Below are positions 18,064 through 26,189 of a stretch of DNA of 32,052 nt, piece after piece. Source of the stretch: Deltaproteobacteria bacterium (GTDB taxonomy: Bacteria > Desulfobacterota > GWC2-55-46). Location: assembly GCA_016219025.1 (NCBI GenBank), contig JACRCM010000085.1, forward strand, positions 1 through 32,052, written 5' to 3'. Positions within the stretch are counted from its first letter, which is position 1; each line of letters starts with the position of its first letter. A program made the translations under genes and the position numbers. The notes below the pieces were generated by a model. That model was not told the DNA's origin. It was given only the letters and a program-made list of their open reading frames with translations, and ran no database searches.

Positions 18064-18180
18064 TGTCATTGCGAAGGGTAAGACGTTATCCGTTATCGGT
18101 TATCAGTGGATGGTAAAAAACATGTCTTTATCCTTCACGGATAACCGATAACCGGCAACCGATAACTTGTTCACAATGAC
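18064..18180. repeat. Nested inverted-repeat element with heptameric GTTATCN arms
   Basis: Outer IR GTCATTGCGA (18064-18073) / TCACAATGAC (18171-18180), 9/10; inner arms GTTATCC-GTTATCG-GTTATCA (18085-18105) and reverse-complement GTTATCG-GTTGCCG-GTTATCG-GTTATCC (18139-18166). Confidence 0.8.
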
Positions 18181-18214
18181 AGGTCATTGAATAAATCGCA
18201 GGTTCCTTGGTTCG

Positions 18215-19375
18215 TCACGGCTTCATGGACAGCGCCTCAAAGACCACCGTCAGCACATCTTCCGGCGTTATTTCGTCGAGGCAACGGCTCTTTTTAGTGC
18301 CGTTGCAGCCGTCCTTGCCGCATGGGACGCAGTCCCAGTCCCGCTGGATAACGCGGTGAGCGCCGAACCGTTGCGCGCCGTTTTTAAGCGGGTACGGAGA
18401 CCGCGCCCCGCCCGGCTTCTTGGATGCCGCCGCCCATCTTGCGGCCTCCCGGTTGTCCCACGGCCCCCAGTCAAATGCCCCGGACGGCCCGAATAGGGCG
18501 ACGACCCTCGTCCCGGTTGCCGCCGCGATGTGCATGGGCGCGGAATCCACGCCGAAGAATAGCGCGGCGCGTCTGGAGAGGGCGGCGAGGCCCTTGAGCG
18601 TGAGAGCGCCGGAGAGGTCGGCTGGTTCCGTCCGCATGAGACGGACGATGGCGGCCGTCCTTTTCCTCTCCGCCTCGGCCGGGCCGGCGGTGATTACGGC
18701 GCGCAAGCCCTTTGACTGTATGGCGTCGAGCACCTGTGCCATTCCCTCGTCAGTCCATGCCTTGAAGAGCCAGCGCGACGTGGGGTGGCAATGGACGAAC
18801 GGAACGCCTTGCGCGACGCCCGCCTCCGCAAGCGCTTTGCCGGCCGCCGCGTCGTCTTCGGCTGACGTATATATGTCCACGCTAAGGTTGGCCGTGGTTA
18901 TCCCGAACGCCGCGCCTATGCCGAGGTCCCGCAGGACTGTGTGCGCCCTTGCGCCCGGCCTTTCGGCAAGATGGGTATAGAGACGCTTCTTGCCCGCGAA
19001 CCCCGCCCCTCCGGGGTCGTAGCCGAGCCGGTAGCGCGCGCCCGATAGGAACCCGATGAGCGCCGGTCTGTCCCCGCCGGTAAGGTCGACCGTCATCTCG
19101 AAACGCCGTTCGTGGAGGCGCTTTACGAACCCAAGCTCCGCGCCCATGCGCCGGAGGGCCGAAGCCCCCTTTATCGTCCTGTCAAAGGCTATGACCCCGG
19201 CAAGGAGCGGGTTGCCCGTGAGCATCTCTTCCGTGCCGGAGTTTACAAGGGCCGATACGGCCGCGCCCGGGAAGTTCTCCTTTAGCGCCCTTATGGCCGG
19301 CACCGTAAGAAGCACGTCTCCTATGTGGCGGAGTTTTATGACGAGGATATTTTTTACGCCGTCGAAGTTGTTCAA
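18215..19375 (-). CDS. GT9 heptosyltransferase-like glycosyltransferase
   Basis: Possible TTG start LNNFDGVKNILVIKLRHIGDVLLTVPAIRALKENFP; HCHPTSRWLFKAW; FFGVDSAPMHIAAATGTRVVALFGPSG; CVPCGKDGCNGTKKSRCLDEITPEDV. Upstream ORF extension to 19732 is unlikely coding. Confidence 0.85.
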   Translation of the reverse strand: MNNFDGVKNILVIKLRHIGDVLLTVPAIRALKENFPGAAVSALVNSGTEEMLTGNPLLAGVIAFDRTIKGASALRRMGAELGFVKRLHERRFEMTVDLTGGDRPALIGFLSGARYRLGYDPGGAGFAGKKRLYTHLAERPGARAHTVLRDLGIGAAFGITTANLSVDIYTSAEDDAAAGKALAEAGVAQGVPFVHCHPTSRWLFKAWTDEGMAQVLDAIQSKGLRAVITAGPAEAERKRTAAIVRLMRTEPADLSGALTLKGLAALSRRAALFFGVDSAPMHIAAATGTRVVALFGPSGAFDWGPWDNREAARWAAASKKPGGARSPYPLKNGAQRFGAHRVIQRDWDCVPCGKDGCNGTKKSRCLDEITPEDVLTVVFEALSMKP

Positions 19376-19395
19376 ATAGGTGCGTCCTCCGGCGT

Positions 19396-20166
19396 TTATC
19401 TCCCGCCCTTGTCCATCTCCCAGAGTTTGGCGTATTTGGCGAGGGTGTAGGAGGCGTAGAGCGCCGAGAGCATTATCCCGTGAACCCCGTCGAGGAACCC
19501 GAGCTTCAGGACGTACATCTTGAAGAAGGTGAACGGCGGACGGAGGAGCATGTCGCTCACCCCGGCCTTTTTGCCCTCGCCGCGCATCTGGGCCGCGGCA
19601 AGCGTTGAATACCTCTGCATCCGCTGGAGGTAATCGGCCACGTCCCGGTATGTGCGGTGTTCGAGGGGGTTTTTCAGGCGGCCCGTGGCCCCCTCGACCT
19701 CGACGGACTCGTGCACCGCGCGCTCCACCCATGCGCCCGACGTCTTCCTGTAGAGCCGCAGGTTATAATCCGGCCACCACCCGCAGCGCCTTATCCAGCG
19801 TTCGCCGAAGTAGTTCTTCCGGGGGACGTAGTAGCCCGCCTTGCCCGCGTCCTCCATCGCCTCTTCGATTTCCCGGCGGAGCCCAGGGGTCACGCGCTCG
19901 TCCGCGTCAATGTTGAGTATCCACTCATTGCCCGCCCTCGCGGCGCACAGGTTCTTTTGAGCGCCGAAACCGAGCCATGCGTCGGAGGAGACCTTTGCCC
20001 CGTAATGGGCGCATATCTCCAGCGTCTTGTCGGTGGAACCTGAGTCCGACACTACGATCTCGTCCGCCCATTTGACGCTCTCAAGGCACGCGCCTATGTT
20101 CGCCTCTTCGTTAAGACAGATGACGGTGACCGAGAGTCCGGGTCTATTTGTCCGCTGGTTGTCCAC
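19396..20166 (-). CDS. GT2 glycosyltransferase (WaaE/KdtX-like LPS core glycosyltransferase)
   Basis: GTG start VDNQRTNRPGLSVTVICLNEEANIGACLESVKWADEIVVSDSGSTDKTLEI, WILNIDADERVTPGLRREIE, RKNYFGERWIRRCGWWPDYNLRLYRK. Confidence 0.87.
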   Translation of the reverse strand: MDNQRTNRPGLSVTVICLNEEANIGACLESVKWADEIVVSDSGSTDKTLEICAHYGAKVSSDAWLGFGAQKNLCAARAGNEWILNIDADERVTPGLRREIEEAMEDAGKAGYYVPRKNYFGERWIRRCGWWPDYNLRLYRKTSGAWVERAVHESVEVEGATGRLKNPLEHRTYRDVADYLQRMQRYSTLAAAQMRGEGKKAGVSDMLLRPPFTFFKMYVLKLGFLDGVHGIMLSALYASYTLAKYAKLWEMDKGGR

Positions 20167-20183
20167 GGCGTGGCCTGGCGCGC

Positions 20184-20354
20184 CTATCCCAGCGGCACGG
20201 CCTCGTCTATGAGCATCACCGGGATATCGTCCTTGATGGGATATTTTATCCGGCAGCGCTCGCACACGAGACCATCCTTGCCGTCGTTGACCGCGACCTT
20301 GCCCTTGCACTTGGGGCACGCGAGTATGTCCAGGAGTTCCTTGTCTATGGCCAT
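20184..20354 (-). CDS. Trm112/YcaR (UPF0434)-like zinc-ribbon mini-protein, 56 aa
   Basis: Not in the ORF track (<60 aa). Minus strand translates MAIDKELLDILACPKCKGKVAVNDGKDGLVCERCRIKYPIKDDIPVMLIDEAVPLG*; two CxxC motifs and the LLDILACPKCKG / YPIKDDIPVML signature. Confidence 0.92.
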   Translation of the reverse strand: MAIDKELLDILACPKCKGKVAVNDGKDGLVCERCRIKYPIKDDIPVMLIDEAVPLG

Positions 20355-20387
20355 ATATCATTCCTCCGAATGCTTTTTTACCGGGTT

Positions 20388-21347
20388 CTACGCGAGGTCT
20401 TCCGCGTCTGTCCTGCGTCCGCCCATCCGCAGGTATTCGACGCCTCCGATGAGGCTTACTATCGCCATGATGGCGAACCACATGAGGGAGAGCGTCAGCG
20501 CCTGTTCCTTGCTTGCGCCGACCATGGTAAAGAGATATACGAACGCGCCCTCGCGGATGCCGAGGCCGGAGAGCGATATGGGCAGCATGGATATGGCGGT
20601 GGTGAGCGGTATGAACAGGAAGAAGTAGCCAGCGCCCACGCCGAGCCCAAGCTCGGACCCGAGGAACCAGTATCCGGCGATGACCCCGCACTGCACGAAG
20701 AGCGAGCAGACGAACGCCTTGAAGAGGATGTCTTTTCTGCCCTTGTAGCTCATAAGGACGTTATAGAAGGTGTCGATCTTTTTGTTTATGCCGTAGAAGT
20801 GTATCCGCGCGAGCATCCTCATTACCCAGTTGTGCAGGGGGCTTATCCAGAGGAACAGGCTGCCCGCCACGAATCCGCCTATCACAAGCGCGAAGAAGAA
20901 GGGAAGCCCGGTGCCCGCGATAAGCGGGTAACCCGATATGAGGGCGATGGACGTAACGGCCATGAGCGCCGTGAACCCCGAATACCTGTCCATGAATATC
21001 GAGGCGAAGGAGACGTCGCCCCGGCCCGAGGACTTGAAGAGGAAGTAGCCCTTCACCAGGTCTCCGCCCACCATCGTCGGGAGGAAGTTGTTGAAGAACA
21101 TCCCGATGAAGTATATGGAGAGGAGTCTGAGATACCCCACGTCCATGTCCTTTTTTAGGATTATCGACCAGCGCAGCGTCGAGAGGCTCTGCGTGAATAT
21201 CAGGATGAACGCGACCGCCACTACGGAGAGCGGCCTTACCGACGCGGCGGTCTTATAGAATAGCGCCAGATCGACGTTGCGGAAGAGCGCCCAGAGTATC
21301 ACCGCGCTTATGGCGATCTTTATAGCCGTCCCGAGCGCGCCTCTCAT
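20388..21347 (-). CDS. UPF0104 / lysylphosphatidylglycerol synthase TM-region (flippase-like) membrane protein
   Basis: MRGALGTAIKIAISAVILWALFRNVDLALFYKTAAS..., TLRWSIILK, FFNNFLPTMVGGDLVKGYFLFK, GLGIREGAFVYLF; multi-TM; ATGA overlap with upstream GT2. Confidence 0.85.
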   Translation of the reverse strand: MRGALGTAIKIAISAVILWALFRNVDLALFYKTAASVRPLSVVAVAFILIFTQSLSTLRWSIILKKDMDVGYLRLLSIYFIGMFFNNFLPTMVGGDLVKGYFLFKSSGRGDVSFASIFMDRYSGFTALMAVTSIALISGYPLIAGTGLPFFFALVIGGFVAGSLFLWISPLHNWVMRMLARIHFYGINKKIDTFYNVLMSYKGRKDILFKAFVCSLFVQCGVIAGYWFLGSELGLGVGAGYFFLFIPLTTAISMLPISLSGLGIREGAFVYLFTMVGASKEQALTLSLMWFAIMAIVSLIGGVEYLRMGGRRTDAEDLA

Positions 21348-22300
21348 CTCTTCAATACCTTCCTTACGGTATATATGGGTTTGCCCTGGGACTCGTGATA
21401 GACCCGCGCCAGCATCTCTCCAAGAAGCCCCAGGACCACGAGCTGCACCCCGAGGATGATGAGGAGGACGCCGAGGATCAAGAGCGGTCTTCCGCCTATG
21501 GACTGGCCGAGGAATATCTTGGCGAAGCTGAGATATGCCCCGATGGCGAAGCCGAAGAACCCGAGGAGCAACCCGACGGAGCCGAACGCGTGTATGGGCC
21601 TCGTGGAGAAACTCTGGAGGAACTTCACGGTGATGAGGTCGAGTATAACCCGGATCGTCCTGGAAATCCCGTACTTCGACCTGCCGAACTTGCGCGCGTG
21701 ATGGGTCGTTTCTACCTCGGTCACTGACGCGCCCACCCATGAGGCCAGCACCGGTATGAAGCGGTGCATCTCGCCGTAGAGGCGGACGTTCTTTATGACC
21801 TCTTTTCTGTATGCCTTGAGCGTGCAGCCGTAGTCGTGGAGCGCGACGCCGGTCACCTTCGATATGAGCCGGTTGGCTATCATCGAGGGGAGTCTCCTGG
21901 AGATGAACTTGTCCTGCCGGTTCTTCCTCCAGCCGCTCACCACGTCGTGGCCTTTAATCTTCTCAAGCAGGAGCGGGATGTCGTTCGGGTCGTTTTGCAG
22001 GTCCGCGTCCATGGTTATGATGATGTCGCGGTTCGCGTACTCGAATCCCGCGGCCATTGCCGCGGTCTGGCCGAAGTTCCTCCTGAAAGCGACCACGATC
22101 ACCGTTGGGTCTTTCTTCTGCAACTCTTCGAGGACGCGGAGGCTCCCGTCCCGCGAGCCGTCGTCAACGAAGACGATCTCGTAGACGCGCTCAAGCCGCT
22201 CCATTACGGATTTTATCGCGGAGTATAGATGCGGTATGGACTCCTCTTCCTCGAAGACGGGTATGACGATGGAAACCGATTCCTTTTCCTTTTCCTTCAA
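21344..22300 (-). CDS. GT2 polyprenyl-phosphate glycosyltransferase (DPM/GtrB/ArnC-like) with C-terminal TM helices
   Basis: SIVIPVFEEEESIPHLYSAIKSVME, IVFVDDGSRDGSLRVLEEL, AFRRNFGQTAAMAAGFEYANRDIIITMDADLQNDPNDIP, two hydrophobic C-terminal helices. Confidence 0.9.
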   Translation of the reverse strand: MKEKEKESVSIVIPVFEEEESIPHLYSAIKSVMERLERVYEIVFVDDGSRDGSLRVLEELQKKDPTVIVVAFRRNFGQTAAMAAGFEYANRDIIITMDADLQNDPNDIPLLLEKIKGHDVVSGWRKNRQDKFISRRLPSMIANRLISKVTGVALHDYGCTLKAYRKEVIKNVRLYGEMHRFIPVLASWVGASVTEVETTHHARKFGRSKYGISRTIRVILDLITVKFLQSFSTRPIHAFGSVGLLLGFFGFAIGAYLSFAKIFLGQSIGGRPLLILGVLLIILGVQLVVLGLLGEMLARVYHESQGKPIYTVRKVLKR

Positions 22301-22313
22301 AAAGACCTCCGTA

Positions 22314-23816
22314 TCAATACTTCCCTATTTCCTTGTCCTCTGCCCCGCCCATGAAATTATAGCAGCGGAAGATGGAGAATTCCTTGAGGACGGCTCCGTT
22401 CCTGTAGACCGTGAATATCTCCCTGCCGCACCGGTCGAACCGCCCGGTTATCGCGGGTTCGGCCTCGGCTGACCCGCCCTTTACGTATATGGCGTTGTAC
22501 CCGGCGAGTTTGTCATAGCCGGGCCATAGGTCGTACTGGTTCATCCTCCTCCCGCCCGTGAACGCATTGTACGCGACCGGGTTGCCTTTGACGTAGAAGG
22601 CAAGCTCGCTCGTTATCTGGTAGGTGTCGCTTATGATGAAGACGCCCGTATCCTTAGGCATCTGCGCCTCTATCCCGGATATGCGGTCCCCTAGTTCCCT
22701 CCATCCCGTGACCCTGTTGAACGGCGGGCGGGATATGACGCGCCTTGCGCCCGCGGCCTCAATGATAGCCGGCTCGTAGACGATGACGGAGGCAACGGCG
22801 CATATCGCAATAGCGATTATAGCGCCGTATTTCAGCAGACCCTTAAGTTTTGGCCCGCTTTTATCGCATAGCGCCCTGAACGCCCACGGCGCCGCCGCGA
22901 ATGCCGTTACGTAAGAGGCCACGGCCCAGTTGGCCTGCACCTTGCCGTGGAGGCTTGCCATGAGGAAGAAGGCAAAGAGCGGGGCTGACGTGAAAAAGGC
23001 CAGCAATGGCCCGCTTCTGCCCTCGCGCATACCGGTCGAGACACTTCTCCACAGGCCGTAGACGCAGGCCGCAAATACAAGCGGCGTTATGAGCGCCGCT
23101 TGCGAGGCGGCGAATTCAATGAGGTGGGCGATGGAAAACCCGGCTCCCGCCCCCACGTGCGCCTGCCCCATCGTATGTTTTATTGTAACCTGCCCGTGAG
23201 AAATATTCCAGTAGATTACAGGGGTTGCGATGGCGAGGCTTATGAGGCCGCATAGATAAGGCTCGCGCCTCCTGAGCCAGAACCGTTCCTTCTTTGCAAA
23301 GAAAAAGAATAGGAGCAGGCACGGATAGATGAGCACCATCGTATATTTGCTCAGGAATCCCAACCCGATGGCGGCGCCTGCCAGATACCAGCGCCATGCG
23401 CCAGTTTCCCCGTCTTTTATGGCCGAGTTGACGCAGAGCGCCGCGGCCGTCCAGAAGAATACGAAGAGCACGTCGGTCGTCATCAGCACCGCCCCGGCGG
23501 CGAATATGGGGACTATGTTGGCGAGCAGGGCCGCGTAAAAGGCGTCTCTTTCATCCCCGAAGATATCCCTTGCGAGCAGGTATAGGAGATATGACGCGAG
23601 GGTCGAGAAGACGACCGCGCCGGCGCGGACGCCGAAGGCGGTAGGCCCGAATATCCAGGCGAAAAACGCTATGACCCATGCCACTGCCGGGCCTTTGCTG
23701 TAGTAGGACATGCCGAGCCGCCGCGACCACTCCCAGTAGTGGGCCTCGTCGGGCGAGAGGTCGAACGGCCCCCATAGGAGGTATGCGGCGCGCGCGAGCG
23801 CGAAGAGGGCCAGCAT
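22314..23816 (-). CDS. GT39/ArnT-like membrane glycosyltransferase (PMT_2 family)
   Basis: Multi-TM protein with LSPDEAHYWEWSRRLGMSYYSKGPAVAWVIAFFAWIFG (PMT/ArnT DE motif and YYSKGP) and periplasmic-type C-terminal domain. Confidence 0.85.
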   Translation of the reverse strand: MLALFALARAAYLLWGPFDLSPDEAHYWEWSRRLGMSYYSKGPAVAWVIAFFAWIFGPTAFGVRAGAVVFSTLASYLLYLLARDIFGDERDAFYAALLANIVPIFAAGAVLMTTDVLFVFFWTAAALCVNSAIKDGETGAWRWYLAGAAIGLGFLSKYTMVLIYPCLLLFFFFAKKERFWLRRREPYLCGLISLAIATPVIYWNISHGQVTIKHTMGQAHVGAGAGFSIAHLIEFAASQAALITPLVFAACVYGLWRSVSTGMREGRSGPLLAFFTSAPLFAFFLMASLHGKVQANWAVASYVTAFAAAPWAFRALCDKSGPKLKGLLKYGAIIAIAICAVASVIVYEPAIIEAAGARRVISRPPFNRVTGWRELGDRISGIEAQMPKDTGVFIISDTYQITSELAFYVKGNPVAYNAFTGGRRMNQYDLWPGYDKLAGYNAIYVKGGSAEAEPAITGRFDRCGREIFTVYRNGAVLKEFSIFRCYNFMGGAEDKEIGKY

Positions 23817-23832
23817 CAGGATTATCGCGTTC

Positions 23833-24411
23833 TTATTCTTCTTCAGACGCGCCTCGCTTGCCGCCGCAGCGTTCTTCGTAGAGCGCAGCCGCCTTTATCT
23901 CGGCCCACGCGAAGAAGACGGCCACGCCGGAACCCACGGCGGCCCCGGCGAGCACGTCCGTTGGATAATGGACGCCCACGTATACGCGAGAGTATGAGAC
24001 CAAGCCAGCGAAGGCGAGAAAGACCAGAAATAAACGCCTGTATCGCGCCGCAAGGAAGACCATCGCGGCGAATATGTTCGTTGCGTGGCCCGAGGGGAGC
24101 GAATACGAGCCGGAGCACCCCAGGACGACCCTCACGCCGTCGAGCGCGTTGCACGGCCGTATCCGCATGAAGATGTGCTTGAGTTGATTGGCTATAATGT
24201 CGCTCGCAAGCACCGCGAGGACGAGGACCACGAGGCCGATCCTGTCCTTCCTTTTGCCGAGGATGAGGATGCCAACCGCCGCGGCTATCACCGCGCCCGT
24301 GAAGTTGAACTTCTCCGTGACGAACGGCATCACCACGTCGAGCCACGGCGCGGTCAGTTTGCCGTTTATCAGGTGGAAGAGCGCTGCGTCGAGTTTTAGG
24401 ATGGTCTCCAT
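23833..24411 (-). CDS. PAP2-family phosphatase (undecaprenyl-diphosphatase/lipid phosphatase-like)
   Basis: KHIFMRIRPC, GSYSLPSGHATNIFAAMVFL, SRVYVGVHYPTDVLAGAAVG (three PAP2 motifs); AAAGGA upstream of ATG. Confidence 0.92.
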   Translation of the reverse strand: METILKLDAALFHLINGKLTAPWLDVVMPFVTEKFNFTGAVIAAAVGILILGKRKDRIGLVVLVLAVLASDIIANQLKHIFMRIRPCNALDGVRVVLGCSGSYSLPSGHATNIFAAMVFLAARYRRLFLVFLAFAGLVSYSRVYVGVHYPTDVLAGAAVGSGVAVFFAWAEIKAAALYEERCGGKRGASEEE

Positions 24412-24438
24412 TGTCCTTTGCCGGTTATCGGTTGTCGG

Positions 24439-24457
24439 ATTTACAAAGTAGCTCTAT
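24439..24457. repeat. Third (partial) copy of the ATTTACAAAGTAGCTCTAT repeat
   Basis: ATTTACAAAGTAGCTCTAT, 18/19 identical to 1-19 and to 67-85. Confidence 0.8.
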
Positions 24458-24507
24458 GGCGGGGTTATCCTTTCGCCGATTTATCGCCTGACGGCTAACC
24501 CCCCCAT

Positions 24508-24549
24508 CCCCCTCTTATCCCGCATGAAGCCGCGGGCAAGAGAGGGGGG
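24508..24549. repeat. GC-rich imperfect hairpin downstream of waaC
   Basis: CCCCCTCTT-at-CCCGC-atgaagcc-GCGGG-c-AAGAGAGGGGG; no adjoining T-run on the minus strand. Confidence 0.55.
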
Positions 24550-24552
24550 CTC

Positions 24553-25617
24553 CTATTTTTCCACAGCCGCGTGCGCCGAGTGATTGATTCCGCCTTCGTC
24601 CTTTCGCCGCACTTTATCCACCGCCTCTTCGACCTCCTCGACCGTTATGCCGGTCATGCACCGGGGGTCATTGCATGTCTTCTTGAAGCAAGGCGAGCAG
24701 GGCAGTTCCTTTCTTATCACGGCGTGTCCCTTTCCGTAAGGGCCGGTCCTCCACGGCGCGGTCGGGCCGAATAGCGCAATGACGCGCGTCCCGGCGGCGG
24801 CCGCCGCGTGCATGGGGCCTGAGTCCACGGTGACGGCGAAGGACGCGGCCCGGAAGACCTCGCTAAGCTCCGCGAGGCCGACGACGCCGGCGGCGTTGAC
24901 GGCTTTTTCTCCTATGGCGGCCCGCATGGCATCGAGCGCGGCCCGGTCGTCAGCCGAACCGGCGAGCACGGCGTAAAGCCCGGTGGAGGAGACGAGCCTC
25001 TTCGCAAGGACGGCGAACTTCGCGTCGTCCCAGAGTTTAGTGGCCCAACGGGCGCGCGGCGCGATTACGAAGAAACCCGCGCCCTCAGGCATGCCTGCCT
25101 CCACGAGCCTGCGCCGGGCCTCGGCGGCTCCGCGCTCATCGACGTATGGGAGGAACTCCGGCGCGGCGGCATGACCCTTTCCTGCCACGTGCCCTGCAAG
25201 GAGGAGGTATCTGTCCACCGCGTGGAGGTCGGGGTCGTACGCCGGGAGCTTTTCGTTGAGAAAGACGTGGCTCATCTCCCGGCCGTTTGAAAAGCCTATG
25301 CGCCGGGCCGCCCCTGAGAGTCTGACCCAGACCGCGCTCTTCAAGAGCCCCTGAAAATCGATGACAGCGTCGTACTTCTGCGCCCGCAGCCACTTTATGG
25401 TCTTGAGGTTGGCCTTTGCGTTTGCGGTCCAGCCGCGCGGCTGGACGACGATGAGGCTGTTTATGAACGGGTTCCTCTTGAGCACGTCCGCCGCGCCCTC
25501 TTCCACGAGCCAGTCTATGCGGCTTCGCGGCCCAAGCCCGCGCCTAAGGGCCGTGAGCGCCGGGAGCGTATGTATCACGTCGCCGATAGACGAGAGTTTT
25601 ACTATTAGCACCTTCAT
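24553..25617 (-). CDS. waaC: LPS heptosyltransferase I (GT9)
   Basis: MKVLIVKLSSIGDVIHTLPALTALRR, IDWLVEEGAADVLKRNPFI, DAVIDFQGLLKSAVWVRLSGAARRIGF, VDSGPMHAAAAAGTRVIALFGPTAPWRTGPYG. Confidence 0.92.
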   Translation of the reverse strand: MKVLIVKLSSIGDVIHTLPALTALRRGLGPRSRIDWLVEEGAADVLKRNPFINSLIVVQPRGWTANAKANLKTIKWLRAQKYDAVIDFQGLLKSAVWVRLSGAARRIGFSNGREMSHVFLNEKLPAYDPDLHAVDRYLLLAGHVAGKGHAAAPEFLPYVDERGAAEARRRLVEAGMPEGAGFFVIAPRARWATKLWDDAKFAVLAKRLVSSTGLYAVLAGSADDRAALDAMRAAIGEKAVNAAGVVGLAELSEVFRAASFAVTVDSGPMHAAAAAGTRVIALFGPTAPWRTGPYGKGHAVIRKELPCSPCFKKTCNDPRCMTGITVEEVEEAVDKVRRKDEGGINHSAHAAVEK

Positions 25618-26189
25618 GATTTAAGGCCGCGAGCCGCCGTCTTACCCCGCATAACCGTCTTAATCGCCCACCCTGCCGCCTCCCTCAGGTCATTGGCGAC
25701 GAACTCCGGCGGAGGGCTTATCCTGGGCAGGTCAGCCCTGCCGTTGCCCGTGAGCACGAGCGCGGAGTTTATGCCGAGGTTTCTTGCAAGTCCGATGTCC
25801 GACGCCTTGTCGCCTATGACGCATGAGCGTTCGAGGTCTATGCCGTGTTCCGCCGCGGCGGCCTCAACGAGGCCGGTCCTGGGCTTGCGGCATCGGCAGT
25901 CCTCGTCCGGGCGGTGCGGACAATAATACATGCCGTCGAGGCGCGCCCCGGCCTGGGCGAGCAATTCCACGAGCCGCTCAGTCACCCTCGCGGCGTCCGC
26001 GTCCGTAAAAAAGCCCCTGCCGACGCCGGATTGGTTGCTTATCACTATCGCCTTTATCCCGGCCCTGTTCAGGGCCGCGACGGCCTCCGCCGCGCCGTCT
26101 ATAAGCGCAACGTCAGCCGGGTCTCCGAGGTACCCGGTGTCCACGTTTATCGTGCCGTCCCTGTCGAGGAAGACTGCCGCCGTTTTCAT
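25614..26189 (-). CDS. gmhB: D-glycero-beta-D-manno-heptose-1,7-bisphosphate 7-phosphatase
   Basis: MKTAAVFLDRDGTINVDTGYLGDP, VISNQSGVGRGFFT, CPHRPDEDCRCRKPRTGLVEAAA, VIGDKASDIGLARNLGI; ATGA overlap with waaF. Confidence 0.94.
   Translation of the reverse strand: MKTAAVFLDRDGTINVDTGYLGDPADVALIDGAAEAVAALNRAGIKAIVISNQSGVGRGFFTDADAARVTERLVELLAQAGARLDGMYYCPHRPDEDCRCRKPRTGLVEAAAAEHGIDLERSCVIGDKASDIGLARNLGINSALVLTGNGRADLPRISPPPEFVANDLREAAGWAIKTVMRGKTAARGLKS

Noticed and set aside
19376-19732. N-terminal extension of the 18215 GT9 ORF (MGGARGARVRRGRGG...)
   Set aside because: Overlaps the GT2 gene 19396..20166 out of frame; GT9 homology begins at NILVIKLRHIGDVLL.
20167-20691. N-terminal extension of the 19396 GT2 ORF
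   Set aside because: Overlaps the Trm112-like gene and UPF0104 in another frame; GT2 homology begins at SVTVICLNEEANIG.
20148-21158. 336-aa plus-strand ORF
   Set aside because: Antisense to UPF0104 and the Trm112-like gene; composition of a shadow ORF.
21348-21740. N-terminal extension of the UPF0104 ORF
   Set aside because: Antiparallel-free but out-of-frame overlap with the GT2 coding sequence; hydrophobic protein begins at MRGALGTAIKIAIS.
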